Shown: positions 7,329-15,875, counted from the first letter of the stretch. The stretch: DNA of 64,000 bases from Ruminococcus sp. JC304 (GCA_000285855.2 HE978651.1:1499941-1563940); one strand, 5' to 3'. Numbers and translations: made by a program. Notes: generated by a model not told the origin, from the letters alone.

Positions 7329-8432
7329 TTACCAGCATTTTTTGCAGGCCTGATAGCCTCTGGCTTCTGCGTCAGATTTGGAGATCTGCCGGGCATTATC
7401 CGGATTCATTCTTCCACAGTTGGGAATACTGTGATACTTCTCGCCGGTTGCAGGTATCCATACCATTGTGCCGATGTCAGCTTCTGTATTTTCAGTCTGT
7501 GCAGGAGCCGGATCGGATACGGTTGTTTCGTTTTGTCCTGAGGATACCCCAGAGGAACCGCCTGCGGAATAATCGTTGCAGGGATCCTGATTCCAGTTTA
7601 TGCCGGTTCCGTCAGATACTGCAATGATGGTGCCCTGTTTATCTGTACGGAATACAGGGATTCCCATATCGGACAGACGTCCCATGGTATCAGCGGACGG
7701 GTGATGATACTGGTTATCGATCCCACAGCTGATCACTGCGTAGGAGGGTGAGGTTGCTGCAAGGAAATCCCAGGTTGTGGAGCTTGCGGATCCGTGATGG
7801 CCTACAGACAGCACATCGCAGTCAAGGTTCATGCCCGTGCTGATCATATCCTGTTCACTGGTTTCCTCGGCATCGCCTGTAAAAATAAAGCTGTTGGAGC
7901 CATTTTCAAGCTTTATCACAAGGGAGTTGTCATTACTGTTCTGGCTGATGCCGTCCGGTGCCAGTACAGTGAAGCTTCCGGTACCGAAATCAAAGGTCTC
8001 ACCTACAGAAGGATACTGTACGATGATGGCATTTGCGGTGGCGGTATTCATGAAATTGTTGAACAAATTGGACGTATGTACATAATCCGGGCCGAAAATA
8101 TTGCTTACAGAGAAATCATCTATGCAGGGAACAAGGCCACCGATATGATCCTCGTCATAGTGGGAGGCGATCATATAGTCAATGGTTTCTACATTTTGCT
8201 GTTGCAGATAAGAGATGAGCAGATCAGCATGGCTTGGGTCTCCTCCGTCATAGAGAAGATTCTGGCCTCCTGACTGCACCAGAATGGCATTTCCCTGTCC
8301 GATATCAATAAAATGGACAGCCATGTCTCCGTTTGCATCCGCATATACTGTCAGTGCCGACTGGGGGGCCAGGGTGAACAGCAGCAGAAACAGAGATAAT
8401 AATAGGGAAAGTAATTTGTTTTGCTTTTTCAT
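7329..8432 (-). CDS. Secreted ComEC-like metallo-beta-lactamase-fold hydrolase
   Basis: 367 residues. A signal peptide (about 1-32, LLSLLLSLFLLLFTLAPQSA) precedes an MBL domain of the ComEC/Rec2 type: MAVHFIDIGQGNAILVQ, the metal motif SHYDEDHIGG, FTGDAEE and SVGHHGSASSTT. A low-complexity linker (about 285-320) leads to a C-terminal cysteine/histidine module with K-Y-H-x-IPNCGRM and Y-x-A-C-K-K-C-W, similar to small zinc-binding 'calcium-binding/ada-like' tails on extracellular nucleases. It is therefore a candidate extracellular nuclease or phosphodiesterase, not the DNA channel itself, because no ComEC membrane domain is present. The start is supported by AGGAGGT four bases upstream. Confidence 0.85.
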   Translation of the reverse strand: MKKQNKLLSLLLSLFLLLFTLAPQSALTVYADANGDMAVHFIDIGQGNAILVQSGGQNLLYDGGDPSHADLLISYLQQQNVETIDYMIASHYDEDHIGGLVPCIDDFSVSNIFGPDYVHTSNLFNNFMNTATANAIIVQYPSVGETFDFGTGSFTVLAPDGISQNSNDNSLVIKLENGSNSFIFTGDAEETSEQDMISTGMNLDCDVLSVGHHGSASSTTWDFLAATSPSYAVISCGIDNQYHHPSADTMGRLSDMGIPVFRTDKQGTIIAVSDGTGINWNQDPCNDYSAGGSSGVSSGQNETTVSDPAPAQTENTEADIGTMVWIPATGEKYHSIPNCGRMNPDNARQISKSDAEARGYQACKKCW

Positions 8433-8562
8433 AGGTACCTCCTGTATAGCCTGTTTGTTTCCAGGCTTTTTTCTTTTGCATTCTATGTATGATTATAGCA
8501 AATGCAACTGACAAATTCTATTATAAACTGCGCTTTTTTTCATATTCTGTAAAGCAACTATA

Positions 8563-8591
8563 TTGACATTTTATTGGAGAAATGGTTTAAT
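8563..8591 (+). promoter_or_regulatory. Promoter of the cpsBCD-LCP operon
   Basis: TTGACA (8563-8568), 17 bp, TTTAAT (8586-8591), about 50 bp upstream of the cpsB-type start. It overlaps an upstream in-frame ATG at 8574, which argues against that longer start. Confidence 0.7.
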
Positions 8592-8639
8592 GAAAAAGAT
8601 GGTATGCTATTTTTACCATGCGAAGGAGGATTGATAAAT

Positions 8640-9383
8640 ATGTCCAGAACAGGTATCTATGACATTCACTGTCATATTGTACCGGGAGTGGATGACGGTG
8701 CCTCGGATTATGAGGATACGAAGAAGCTTTTGCGTATGGAATATGATCAGGGTGTAAGGAACATTATTGCCACCCCTCATTTCAGATTTCGTATGTTTGA
8801 GACCCCTCTGTCCAGAGTGCAGGAGCAGTTTTTGCTTGTACAGAAGGCAGCAGCGGAGATCGGTGATGATCTTCAGGTATATCTTGGCTGTGAGTTCCAT
8901 GCCAATATGGAGATGTACCGTATGCTGAGAGAGGGAGAGGTCAGCACTATGGCAGGTTCCAGGTATGTGTTGGCGGAGTTTTCGGAGAGCTCAGAGGGCT
9001 CTTACATAAGGGAAAGGCTGAACAAGCTGATTTCCAGTGGCTATAAGCCCATTGCAGCCCATATAGAAAGGTATGAGGCCACAAGGTCAGACCTGGGCTT
9101 CGTGGAGGAACTTGTGGATATGGGAGTATCCATGCAGATCAATGCAGACAGTATTGTAGGTAAGGAAGGCTTTTCCACCAAACGATATTGCAGGAAGCTG
9201 ATGAAATATGATCTGGTGAAGTTTGTAGGCTCGGACTGTCACAATACCAGAAGCCGTATTTCCAGGATGGGCGAGGCCTATGATTATGTTGCGAAAAAAA
9301 TGGGAGAAGCTTATGCAGACCATTTATTTATAGAAAATCCCCGGAAAATTCTGGAGGATGCGAAAAGAAGGAAGGAAAGATAA
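8640..9383 (+). CDS. cpsB: CpsB/YwqE-type tyrosine-protein phosphatase (PHP fold)
   Basis: 247 residues. Manganese-dependent phosphatase of the PHP superfamily that removes phosphate from the BY-kinase CpsD and so tunes capsule/exopolysaccharide synthesis. Metal-binding motifs are visible: YDIHCHIVPGVDDGA (near residue 10), ATPHF, GCEFH, PIAAHIERY and SDCHNTRSR. Length fits the family (about 250). The ATG at 8640 has AAGGAGGA nine bases upstream. It is the first gene of the operon, followed after 6 bp by the chain-length regulator and then by the kinase, the same order as streptococcal cpsBCD. Confidence 0.9.
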   Translation: MSRTGIYDIHCHIVPGVDDGASDYEDTKKLLRMEYDQGVRNIIATPHFRFRMFETPLSRVQEQFLLVQKAAAEIGDDLQVYLGCEFHANMEMYRMLREGEVSTMAGSRYVLAEFSESSEGSYIRERLNKLISSGYKPIAAHIERYEATRSDLGFVEELVDMGVSMQINADSIVGKEGFSTKRYCRKLMKYDLVKFVGSDCHNTRSRISRMGEAYDYVAKKMGEAYADHLFIENPRKILEDAKRRKER

Positions 9384-9389
9384 AGCCAA

Positions 9390-10145
9390 ATGGAACAACA
9401 CAATGTACAGAACAACGATGAAGTGGAAATTGATTTACTGGAAGTATTCTATGTATTGCTGGATAAGATCTGGGCCATCATACTGTCCGGTGTGCTTGCT
9501 GCACTGGTGGTAGTGGCAGCGACAATTCTGTTTGTCACTCCACAGTATGAATCTACTACCAAGATGTATGTGCTCAGCAAGCAGGACAGCAATACTCTGA
9601 CCAGCCAGGATATGCAGACCAGTTTGTCCCTGACCAAGGACTATGCAGAGCTGATCAAGAGCCGTACGGTTACGGAGGGAGTTATTACCCAGCTGAATCT
9701 GGATATGACTCATGAGGAGCTTCTCAAGAAGATGACAGTGGATTCTGCCACAGATACCCGTATCCTGTCAATTTCTGTGAGAGATGCAGATCCTTATGTG
9801 GCCTGTGAGATTGCCAATGCTATCCGTGATGTGGCTGCCAACCATATCAAGAATGTTATGGATATCGATGCGGTAAATGTGGTTGAGACTGCCAATATTC
9901 CGGAGCAGAAGGTAAGCCCCAGCATTTCCAAGAATGGTGTGATCGGCGGACTTGTAGGTGTGCTTATTGCAGCAGCAGTGATCCTGATTTCTTATCTGTC
10001 TAATGATACCATCAAGACACAGGAGGATGTAGAGCGTTACCTGAAGCTGAGTACACTGGGTACGATCCCTATGTCTGAAGAGGACCGTAAGAATAAGAAG
10101 AAAAAGAAACAGAAAAAGCAAAAAAGGGGAAGAGGGAGAAGATAA
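9390..10145 (+). CDS. cpsC: CpsC/YveK-type Wzz chain-length regulator, kinase activator
   Basis: 251 residues. Wzz architecture: cytoplasmic N terminus, membrane segment about 32-52, extracellular region to about 180, second membrane segment about 185-205 with the following cytoplasmic SNDTIKTQEDVERYLKLSTLGTIP motif that contacts and activates the BY-kinase. It controls polysaccharide chain length. The last 20 residues are almost entirely basic (KNKKKKKQKKQKRGRGRR), which is unusual for the family; such a tail could bind phospholipid or the acidic kinase. It overlaps nothing and is 3 bp from the kinase gene. Confidence 0.9.
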   Translation: MEQHNVQNNDEVEIDLLEVFYVLLDKIWAIILSGVLAALVVVAATILFVTPQYESTTKMYVLSKQDSNTLTSQDMQTSLSLTKDYAELIKSRTVTEGVITQLNLDMTHEELLKKMTVDSATDTRILSISVRDADPYVACEIANAIRDVAANHIKNVMDIDAVNVVETANIPEQKVSPSISKNGVIGGLVGVLIAAAVILISYLSNDTIKTQEDVERYLKLSTLGTIPMSEEDRKNKKKKKQKKQKRGRGRR

Positions 10146-10148
10146 GTC

Positions 10149-10868
10149 ATGAAAGAAGTTAATATATATCGTCCAATGTTGGATTATAGTGCCAATGAGT
10201 CCTATAAATCCTTACGAACCAATCTCCTTTTCTGTGGAGAAGAGAAAAAGGTAATTGCGATTACCAGCTGTACTCCAAATGAAGGTAAGAGTACTGTATC
10301 ACTGAATCTTGCTTTATCTCTGGCAGATTCCGGAAAGAAAGTTCTGCTCATCGATGCGGACCTTCGTAAATCTGTACTTCTGGGAAGAACAGAGGTTGAT
10401 CAGGAGATCAAGGGTCTTTCCCACCTCCTTTCTCATCAGGAGACCATTGAGAACGTGATTTATGCAACCAATATCCCAAGATTTAATATTATTTATGCAG
10501 GAACGGTACCGCCAAACCCTGCAGAGCTTCTTGGTGCAGAATACTTCAAGCGTGTGCTTGCAGCTGTAAAGAAGGTTTATGATTACATAATCATCGATAC
10601 TCCTCCTCTTGGAAGTGTCATTGACAGTGCGGTTATTGCAGATGAATGTGACGGATCCATCATTGTCATGGAGTCCGGAGCTATCAGTTATCGTTTTGCC
10701 CAGGAGGTTAAGGAGCAGCTGGAGAAATGTGACTGCCCGATCCTTGGTGTGATCCTGAATAAAGTAGATATGAGTAAGCAGGGCTACTATGGTAAATATT
10801 ATGGTAAGCACTATGGTAAATACTACGGAAAGTATTATGGCAAAGACAATGACAGTAAAAACCAGTAA
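10149..10868 (+). CDS. cpsD: CpsD/YwqD-type autophosphorylating tyrosine kinase (BY-kinase)
   Basis: 239 residues. P-loop kinase of the MRP/MinD class: the N-terminal YSANESYKSLRTNL activator-interaction motif, Walker A TPNEGKSTVS (about 40-48), Walker A' LLIDADLRKS and Walker B YIIIDTPPLG. It autophosphorylates on a C-terminal tyrosine cluster, which here is five exact four-residue repeats (YYGK, YYGK, HYGK, YYGK, YYGK) giving nine tyrosines. Unlike Gram-negative Wzc, the membrane activator is a separate protein, encoded by the gene just upstream. It is dephosphorylated by the CpsB-type enzyme of the same operon (established for the family). Confidence 0.93.
   Translation: MKEVNIYRPMLDYSANESYKSLRTNLLFCGEEKKVIAITSCTPNEGKSTVSLNLALSLADSGKKVLLIDADLRKSVLLGRTEVDQEIKGLSHLLSHQETIENVIYATNIPRFNIIYAGTVPPNPAELLGAEYFKRVLAAVKKVYDYIIIDTPPLGSVIDSAVIADECDGSIIVMESGAISYRFAQEVKEQLEKCDCPILGVILNKVDMSKQGYYGKYYGKHYGKYYGKYYGKDNDSKNQ
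10795..10854 (+). repeat. Five 12-bp tandem repeats encoding the tyrosine tail
   Basis: Five in-frame 12-base units of the form TA(C/T)TATGG(T/C)AA(A/G), one with CAC for the first codon, encode (Y/H)YGK repeats at the end of the BY-kinase. Third positions vary between units, so the repeat is old or under selection, but slippage could still change the number of phosphoacceptor tyrosines. Confidence 0.85.
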
Positions 10869-10880
10869 GGAGCAATGATT

Positions 10881-11681
10881 ATGGCAAAAAAATGGATTGC
10901 AGTGATGCTGGTTGTCTGCATAGGGCTGGCTGGCGGAGTCGTATATCTGAGAACAGAGTCCGATCATAAAGGGCCTGAGATTGTCTGCTCAGATCAGGCG
11001 GTGACAGAATATGACCCTTCTATGAGTGATGCAGACCTGACCCAGGGTATTACTGCCAGTGATGATGTAGACGGAGATGTAACAGATACTCTGACTGTGG
11101 AATCTGTGTATGAGGTGGATGATTCCCACGTGGTTGTCACCTATGTGGCAAAGGATAAATCTAATAATATTACTAAGTTTAAGAGAAATTTAGAGGCTGA
11201 TCCCGAGAAAATGCGGGACAGTGGGGTAGTGAAGAGAGGAACAAAGTCTGATGCTGAGATGGAAACGGATGCAGAGCCTACCCAGGTTCCGGTGGAGGAT
11301 GTGGAAACAGGAGATTCTGAGTTTGGCAGTACAGATCTGTCTTTAACACCAACCCCTGAATTAACTCCTGCCTCAGATGATCCTGCTGCTCTGGCAGAAC
11401 AGGAGCAGGAGGCAAAGGCGGATGCTATGCCATCTACCAGCCCGAAAATTTATCTTACAGATTATTATGTGACTACTTCTGTGGGGAGCTCTGTGGATCT
11501 GCTTTCATATGTGAAGGATATCCAGGATGATACAGATGAGACCTCTGAACTGTGGAAGAGAATCCAGATCACAGGACAGGTGAATACTGCGGTAGCAGGT
11601 ACCTATACCTGTAACTATTATGTGGTTGACACAGCCGGCAATATGTCCAATAGTGCTGAGTTGACAGTGGTTGTAGAATAG
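10881..11681 (+). CDS. Membrane-anchored protein with DUF5011-like Ig domains
   Basis: 266 residues. An N-terminal membrane segment (about 5-22) is followed by two domains of the bacterial Ig/DUF5011 kind, recognisable from the ITASDDVDGDVTDTL pattern with VVTYVAKDKSNNITKFKR (about 55-105) and, at the C terminus, VSYVKDIQDDTDET-type spacing ending VAGTYTCNYYVVDTAGNMSNSAELTVVV. An acidic, proline/threonine-rich linker lies between (TPTPELTP). It probably sits outside the membrane and may contact the polysaccharide. Function unknown. The ATG at 10881 is 8 bp from AAGGAG; an ATG two codons upstream is too close to it. Confidence 0.75.
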   Translation: MAKKWIAVMLVVCIGLAGGVVYLRTESDHKGPEIVCSDQAVTEYDPSMSDADLTQGITASDDVDGDVTDTLTVESVYEVDDSHVVVTYVAKDKSNNITKFKRNLEADPEKMRDSGVVKRGTKSDAEMETDAEPTQVPVEDVETGDSEFGSTDLSLTPTPELTPASDDPAALAEQEQEAKADAMPSTSPKIYLTDYYVTTSVGSSVDLLSYVKDIQDDTDETSELWKRIQITGQVNTAVAGTYTCNYYVVDTAGNMSNSAELTVVVE

Positions 11682-11743
11682 CTTAGAAAGTGATTGGGCT
11701 GCCTGTCTTTACAGGCAGCTTTCAGTCGTAGAGAGGATATAAG

Positions 11744-13279
11744 ATGAAGGTTAAATCAAAAAAACAGGATCGGATTCCCGGAATTGTCATTTCCCTGATC
11801 TTATTTGTTGTTGAGTGCGCTTTTTTAGTGCTGCTCCTTTATACGAAGCTTATTTCCATGAAATATATCGGCATAATAGCTGCCGGGCTTCTTTTACTTC
11901 TGGTGATCGTATATTTTCTGGTGAGAAAAGTACGAAAACCGGTTCCCTTTTGTATCGGTATAGTGCTGACTCTTTTGATCACAGTAGTGCTGGGACTGGC
12001 CAGTCTGTATATATACAAGACAGTATCTACCCTGGGCAGTATTACCGGAGTAAATCAGGAGTATACAGAGATCAATGTGTATGTAAAGCAGGATGATAAA
12101 GCCCAGAAGCTGGCAGATGCATCCGGTTACACCTTTGGTATTCTGGGAGAACTGGACCGTACTAACACAGATGCAGCTCTGAAGCAGGTGTATAATGAGC
12201 TGGGAACTGATGTACAGACCGCCGAATATGCAGGCCTGGGAGAGTTGGCAGATGCTTTGAATCATGGAACCTGCGGTGCTATCCTGCTGAATAAGGCTTA
12301 CCTGGATGTGATCGCAGAGATGGATCAGTACGGATCTTTTCCATCCCAGATCCGAGAGATTGCTTCCCTGAAGGTTGCTACAGTGGTTGAGAGAAATACT
12401 CCTGCAGCCCAGCAGCCATCCTCTGCTGATAAGGAGCAGACCTCTTCAGATACTTCTGCAAAGGATGACGCGGTTACAGATGAGGTATATACTATTTTTG
12501 TCAGCGGTATTGATACCAGAGGCGGAATGACTGCCTCCAGCCGCAGCGATGTGAATATTATCCTTACCCTTAATGCTACTACAAAGCAGATCCTTATGGT
12601 CTCCACACCCAGAGATTATTTTGTGCCCCTGTCTATTTCCAACGGTGTGCCGGATAAGCTGACCCATGCAGGTATCTATGGTGTAAATGTATGTATGGAT
12701 ACCCTGGATATGCTTTATGATATCGATATCAATTACTATTTCAGACTGAACTTTGCAGGATTTGAGCAGATTATTGATGCCCTTGGCGGAGTTACTGTTA
12801 ATTCTGATTATGATTTTGATTCCGGTAATACTACGGGCTATCACTTTGATCAGGGTGAAAACCACCTGAACGGCGAACAGGCTCTTGTCTTTGCCAGAGA
12901 ACGTTATGCTTTTAAAGAGGGAGACCGTCAGCGAGGACGCAATCAGATGGCTGTGATCCAGGGTGTAGTCGATAAGGCAACCCAGCCTGCGTTCCTGAAG
13001 AACTACCTTTCTGTTCTGGACAGCCTGGATGGTGCTTTTGAGACCAATGTTCCCTATGATGTGATGGCCTCTCTGGTGCGCAAACAGCTGGACGAGGGCG
13101 GAAGCTGGCAGGTATTGTCTTATAGCGTAGATGGTACAGGGGATACCCAGAAGCCTTATTCCATGAGCTCTAAGGCATATGTTATGATTCCGAATCAGAA
13201 CACAGTGGATAAGGCTAAGGTGCTGATGAAGAAGGTGCGGGAAGGCTTCCGGTTATCTGAGGCAGATGTGGCCAGATAG
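11744..13279 (+). CDS. LytR-CpsA-Psr (LCP) glycopolymer transferase, CpsA/Wzg-like
   Basis: 511 residues. Three N-terminal membrane segments (about 10-95), then an accessory domain (about 105-220, QDDKAQKLADASGYTFGIL...), then the LCP catalytic domain from about 240: IFVSGIDTRGG, SRSDVNIILTLN with TPRDYFV, and the distal GEQALVFARERYAF...GDRQRGRNQMAVIQ arginine motif. LCP enzymes attach teichoic acid or capsular polymer to peptidoglycan using undecaprenyl-linked donors. The three-TM plus accessory domain layout is that of CpsA/Wzg, the first gene of streptococcal capsule loci, and fits the neighbouring cpsBCD set. GAGAGGATATAAG precedes the ATG. Confidence 0.92.
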   Translation: MKVKSKKQDRIPGIVISLILFVVECAFLVLLLYTKLISMKYIGIIAAGLLLLLVIVYFLVRKVRKPVPFCIGIVLTLLITVVLGLASLYIYKTVSTLGSITGVNQEYTEINVYVKQDDKAQKLADASGYTFGILGELDRTNTDAALKQVYNELGTDVQTAEYAGLGELADALNHGTCGAILLNKAYLDVIAEMDQYGSFPSQIREIASLKVATVVERNTPAAQQPSSADKEQTSSDTSAKDDAVTDEVYTIFVSGIDTRGGMTASSRSDVNIILTLNATTKQILMVSTPRDYFVPLSISNGVPDKLTHAGIYGVNVCMDTLDMLYDIDINYYFRLNFAGFEQIIDALGGVTVNSDYDFDSGNTTGYHFDQGENHLNGEQALVFARERYAFKEGDRQRGRNQMAVIQGVVDKATQPAFLKNYLSVLDSLDGAFETNVPYDVMASLVRKQLDEGGSWQVLSYSVDGTGDTQKPYSMSSKAYVMIPNQNTVDKAKVLMKKVREGFRLSEADVAR

Positions 13280-13284
13280 GATGA

Positions 13285-13440
13285 CTACCGCAGCGGGTGC
13301 TTTTTCTTCCATTCACGGATGAATTCCAGCTGTTCCTGGTCGGAGATTTCCTGGGAAGCAGCATCGTTTCCGGCTGCTACACAGCAGAGCAGGATAAAGA
13401 GCTGAAACAACAGAAAGATAAGTATCAACAGTAAGATCAT
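13285..13440 (-). CDS. Small single-pass membrane protein (51 residues)
   Basis: A short frame converging on the LCP gene. It encodes a 20-residue strongly hydrophobic segment (starting MILLLILIFLLF and ending with a CC pair), a short acidic stretch (SQEISDQEQLEF) and a basic end (REWKKKHPLR). The ATG at 13440 is preceded by GGGAGGA with seven bases spacing, one of the best ribosome sites in the region, which is the main reason to call it. A longer antisense frame overlaps it in another register but has no ribosome site. Role unknown; its position may tie it to the envelope genes. Confidence 0.65.
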   Translation of the reverse strand: MILLLILIFLLFQLFILLCCVAAGNDAASQEISDQEQLEFIREWKKKHPLR

Positions 13441-13585
13441 AGAATATTCCTCCCCTTGGATGACATATTTGACGGATTGCTGTGAGATATATCACTTTTT
13501 AAGTATTGGTCTATCATCCGGGATTTATACATTTTATGAAAAATCGGCAGAAATATGTGTTCAAAGCATATATGAAGTTGCATTT

Positions 13586-13643
13586 AAAAATCCTCCGAAT
13601 AAAGTAGAGTAAGCAATATCTTCTGCTTTTTCGGAGGATTTTT
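13586..13643 (+). promoter_or_regulatory. Perfect 14-bp hairpin that contains the subtilase Shine-Dalgarno
   Basis: AAAAATCCTCCGAA (13586-13599) and TTCGGAGGATTTTT (13630-13643) are perfect complements around a 30-base loop. The 3' arm holds GGAGG (13633-13637), eight bases from the subtilase ATG, and ends in five Ts like a terminator. A possible promoter (TTGCAT 13578-13583, 16 bp, TAAAGT 13600-13605) would start transcription inside the loop, removing the 5' arm and freeing the ribosome site. Confidence 0.7.
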
Positions 13644-13645
13644 AT

Positions 13646-14539
13646 ATGGAAAATTTTGACATAGATCAGTTAGGCGATATAGAATATACCGGAAAAAATG
13701 TCTGCGTGTGTGTGCTGGATACCGGCATTTATCCTCATATAGATTTCAGAGACCGGATTATCGGGTTTCAGGACTTTGTGGGAAAACATATGCTGCCCTA
13801 TGATGATAATTCTCATGGAACCCATGTAAGCGGCATTATCGCCGGAGACGGGAGCGCTTCAGGAGGAAGGATCAGGGGAATCGCACCGGAGTGCAATCTG
13901 GTTGCCCTGAAGATACTTGACAGATATGGAAATGGGAAAAAGAGGGATGTACTGCAGGCTTTTGACTGGGTTCTGAAAAATAAAGATGTTTACCGGATTC
14001 AGGTAGTAAATATTTCCATAGGGACAACCTGCAGGGGAAAACAGGATCACAGACAGCTGATCGAAGGGGTGGAAAGACTGTGGGATGCAGGGCTGGTAGT
14101 AGTGGCTGCTGCAGGAAATCAGGGTCCCCGGTCAGGAAGTGTTACGGCTCCGGGCAGCAGCCGTAAGATCATCACTGTGGGGTCAAGCGACCTGCTTACA
14201 GGCAGAACGGCTATTTCCGGGCGGGGGCCTACTTCAGAGTGTATCTGCAAGCCGGATCTGGTAGCTCCGGGCAATCGCATTCTGTCCTGTGCTCCGGGAA
14301 CGGATTTTGCCTATGGGGTAAAAAGCGGAACCTCTATGTCCACACCGCTAGTCAGTGGCGCTGTAGCCCTTCTTCTGCAAAAATATCCTACCCTTACCAA
14401 TGTGGAAATTAAAAGATGCCTGAAGGAATCAGCCAGAGACCTGGGGCTGCCCAGGAATCTGCAGGGTTCCGGAGAACTGAATATGAAACAGGCATTGACG
14501 AACGAATATATTTCCGCTAAAATGATACGTAAATTGTAA
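13646..14539 (+). CDS. Subtilisin-like S8 serine protease, no signal peptide
   Basis: 297 residues. All three catalytic motifs are present: aspartate in VLDTGIYPH (about 30), histidine in SHGTHVSGIIAG (about 58) and serine in SGTSMSTPLVSGAVALL (about 233), with the oxyanion asparagine in AAAGNQGP. No signal peptide or propeptide is visible, so it resembles intracellular subtilisins. It would degrade or process cytoplasmic proteins; substrate unknown. The ribosome site lies inside a 14-bp hairpin (13586-13643), implying control of translation or exclusion of read-through transcripts. It is monocistronic between the capsule-control operon and icd. Confidence 0.9.
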   Translation: MENFDIDQLGDIEYTGKNVCVCVLDTGIYPHIDFRDRIIGFQDFVGKHMLPYDDNSHGTHVSGIIAGDGSASGGRIRGIAPECNLVALKILDRYGNGKKRDVLQAFDWVLKNKDVYRIQVVNISIGTTCRGKQDHRQLIEGVERLWDAGLVVVAAAGNQGPRSGSVTAPGSSRKIITVGSSDLLTGRTAISGRGPTSECICKPDLVAPGNRILSCAPGTDFAYGVKSGTSMSTPLVSGAVALLLQKYPTLTNVEIKRCLKESARDLGLPRNLQGSGELNMKQALTNEYISAKMIRKL

Positions 14540-14614
14540 TGCTTCAGTGTAGTGACGCTGAACAGTTACAGCAAATGCTAAAGGGATGAAACCCATACAA
14601 AGAGGAGGATCTTT

Positions 14615-15823
14615 ATGAAAAAAATTCAGATGCAGACACCGCTTGTAGAGATGGACGGAGACGAGATGACCCGAATCCTCTGGAAGATGATCAAGGATGA
14701 GCTTCTTCTTCCTTTTATTGATCTGAACACAGAGTACTACGATCTTGGCCTGGAATACAGAAATGAAACAGATGATCAGGTAACTGTAGATGCAGCAGAA
14801 GCTACAAAGAAATATGGCGTTGCTGTAAAATGTGCAACCATCACTCCCAATAAAGCCAGAATGGAAGAGTACACACTGAAAAAAATGTATAAAAGTCCTA
14901 ACGGTACCATCCGTGCCATTCTGGACGGAACCGTGTTCCGTGCCCCTATTGTAGTGAAAGGGATCGAGCCATGCGTAAAGAACTGGAAGAAACCAATTAC
15001 CATTGCCCGTCATGCTTATGGAGATGTATATAAGAATACAGAAATGTATATTGACGGACCGGGAGATGCCTATCTGCTGTTTAAGGGTGAGAACGGTGAG
15101 GAGAAAAAGGAACTGATCCATCATTATGAGGGTGCAGGTGTCCTTCAGGGAATGCATAACCTGGATGCATCCATCACAAGTTTTGCAAAGTGCTGCTTTA
15201 ATTATGCACTGGATACAAAGCAGAGTCTGTGGTTTGGAGGCAAGGATACGATCTCCAAGATTTATGACGGACGCTTTAAGGAGATTTTTGCAGAAGTTTA
15301 TGAGCAGGAGTTCAAAGAGAAATTTGAGGCTGCCGGAATTGAATATTTCTACAGCCTGATCGATGATATCGTTGCCCGTGTTATGAAAGCAGAAGGGGGA
15401 TTTATCTGGGCCTGCAAGAACTATGACGGAGATGTTATGAGTGATATGGTTTCCTCTGCTTTTGGTTCTCTTGCAATGATGACTTCTGTGCTGGTATCTC
15501 CGGACGGATATTATGAATATGAGGCTGCACACGGTACTGTGCAGAGACATTATTATCGTCACCTGAAAGGGGAAGAGACTTCCACCAATTCCGTTGCTAC
15601 TATTTTTGCATGGACAGGTGCTCTCAGAAAGAGAGGAGAGCTGGACGGCAATCAAGAACTGATGGAATTTGCTGATAAGCTGGAAAAAGCCACTCTGGGA
15701 ACCATCGAGGATGGCAGAATGACCAAGGATCTGGCTCTGATCACAACCTTAAAGGATGTGGAAGTATTAAACAGTGAGCAGTTTATTATAGCAATCCGCG
15801 AGAAGCTTACATCTCTGATGTAA
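14615..15823 (+). CDS. icd: NADP-dependent isocitrate dehydrogenase
   Basis: 402 residues, the length of the eukaryotic-type (type II) NADP enzyme rather than the E. coli form. It converts isocitrate to 2-oxoglutarate and CO2, supplying carbon for glutamate and NADPH. Recognisable stretches are [19 protein letters not shown] at the N terminus, [25 protein letters not shown] and the metal-binding [24 protein letters not shown]. The ATG has GAGGAGGATCTTT upstream. The 75-bp leader contains an 8-bp stem (TTCAGTGT/ACGCTGAA, about 14543-14562) but no recognisable riboswitch. It converges on the ABC-F gene with a shared terminator. Confidence 0.95.
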   Translation: MKKIQMQTPLVEMDGDEMTRILWKMIKDELLLPFIDLNTEYYDLGLEYRNETDDQVTVDAAEATKKYGVAVKCATITPNKARMEEYTLKKMYKSPNGTIRAILDGTVFRAPIVVKGIEPCVKNWKKPITIARHAYGDVYKNTEMYIDGPGDAYLLFKGENGEEKKELIHHYEGAGVLQGMHNLDASITSFAKCCFNYALDTKQSLWFGGKDTISKIYDGRFKEIFAEVYEQEFKEKFEAAGIEYFYSLIDDIVARVMKAEGGFIWACKNYDGDVMSDMVSSAFGSLAMMTSVLVSPDGYYEYEAAHGTVQRHYYRHLKGEETSTNSVATIFAWTGALRKRGELDGNQELMEFADKLEKATLGTIEDGRMTKDLALITTLKDVEVLNSEQFIIAIREKLTSLM

Positions 15824-15838
15824 GATGCAAAAAGAAAA

Positions 15839-15875
15839 GGGAAGGGCCTGCATTATGCAAGCTCTTCCCATTTTT
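15839..15875. terminator. Bidirectional terminator between icd and the ABC-F gene
   Basis: GGGAAG (15839-15844) pairs with CTTCCC (15864-15869), with further inner pairing around TGCAT/ATGCA. On the plus strand ATTTTT follows; on the minus strand the left flank gives TTTTCTTTTT. It overlaps the last codons of the ABC-F gene. Confidence 0.75.

Noticed and set aside
13313-13495. 60-codon minus-strand frame
   Set aside because: Overlaps the 51-codon membrane protein in another register; cysteine/proline-rich translation and no ribosome site.
14540-14614. Riboswitch upstream of icd
   Set aside because: Only one 8-bp stem and a small GGG/CCC loop; no known aptamer consensus and no terminator or occluded ribosome site.
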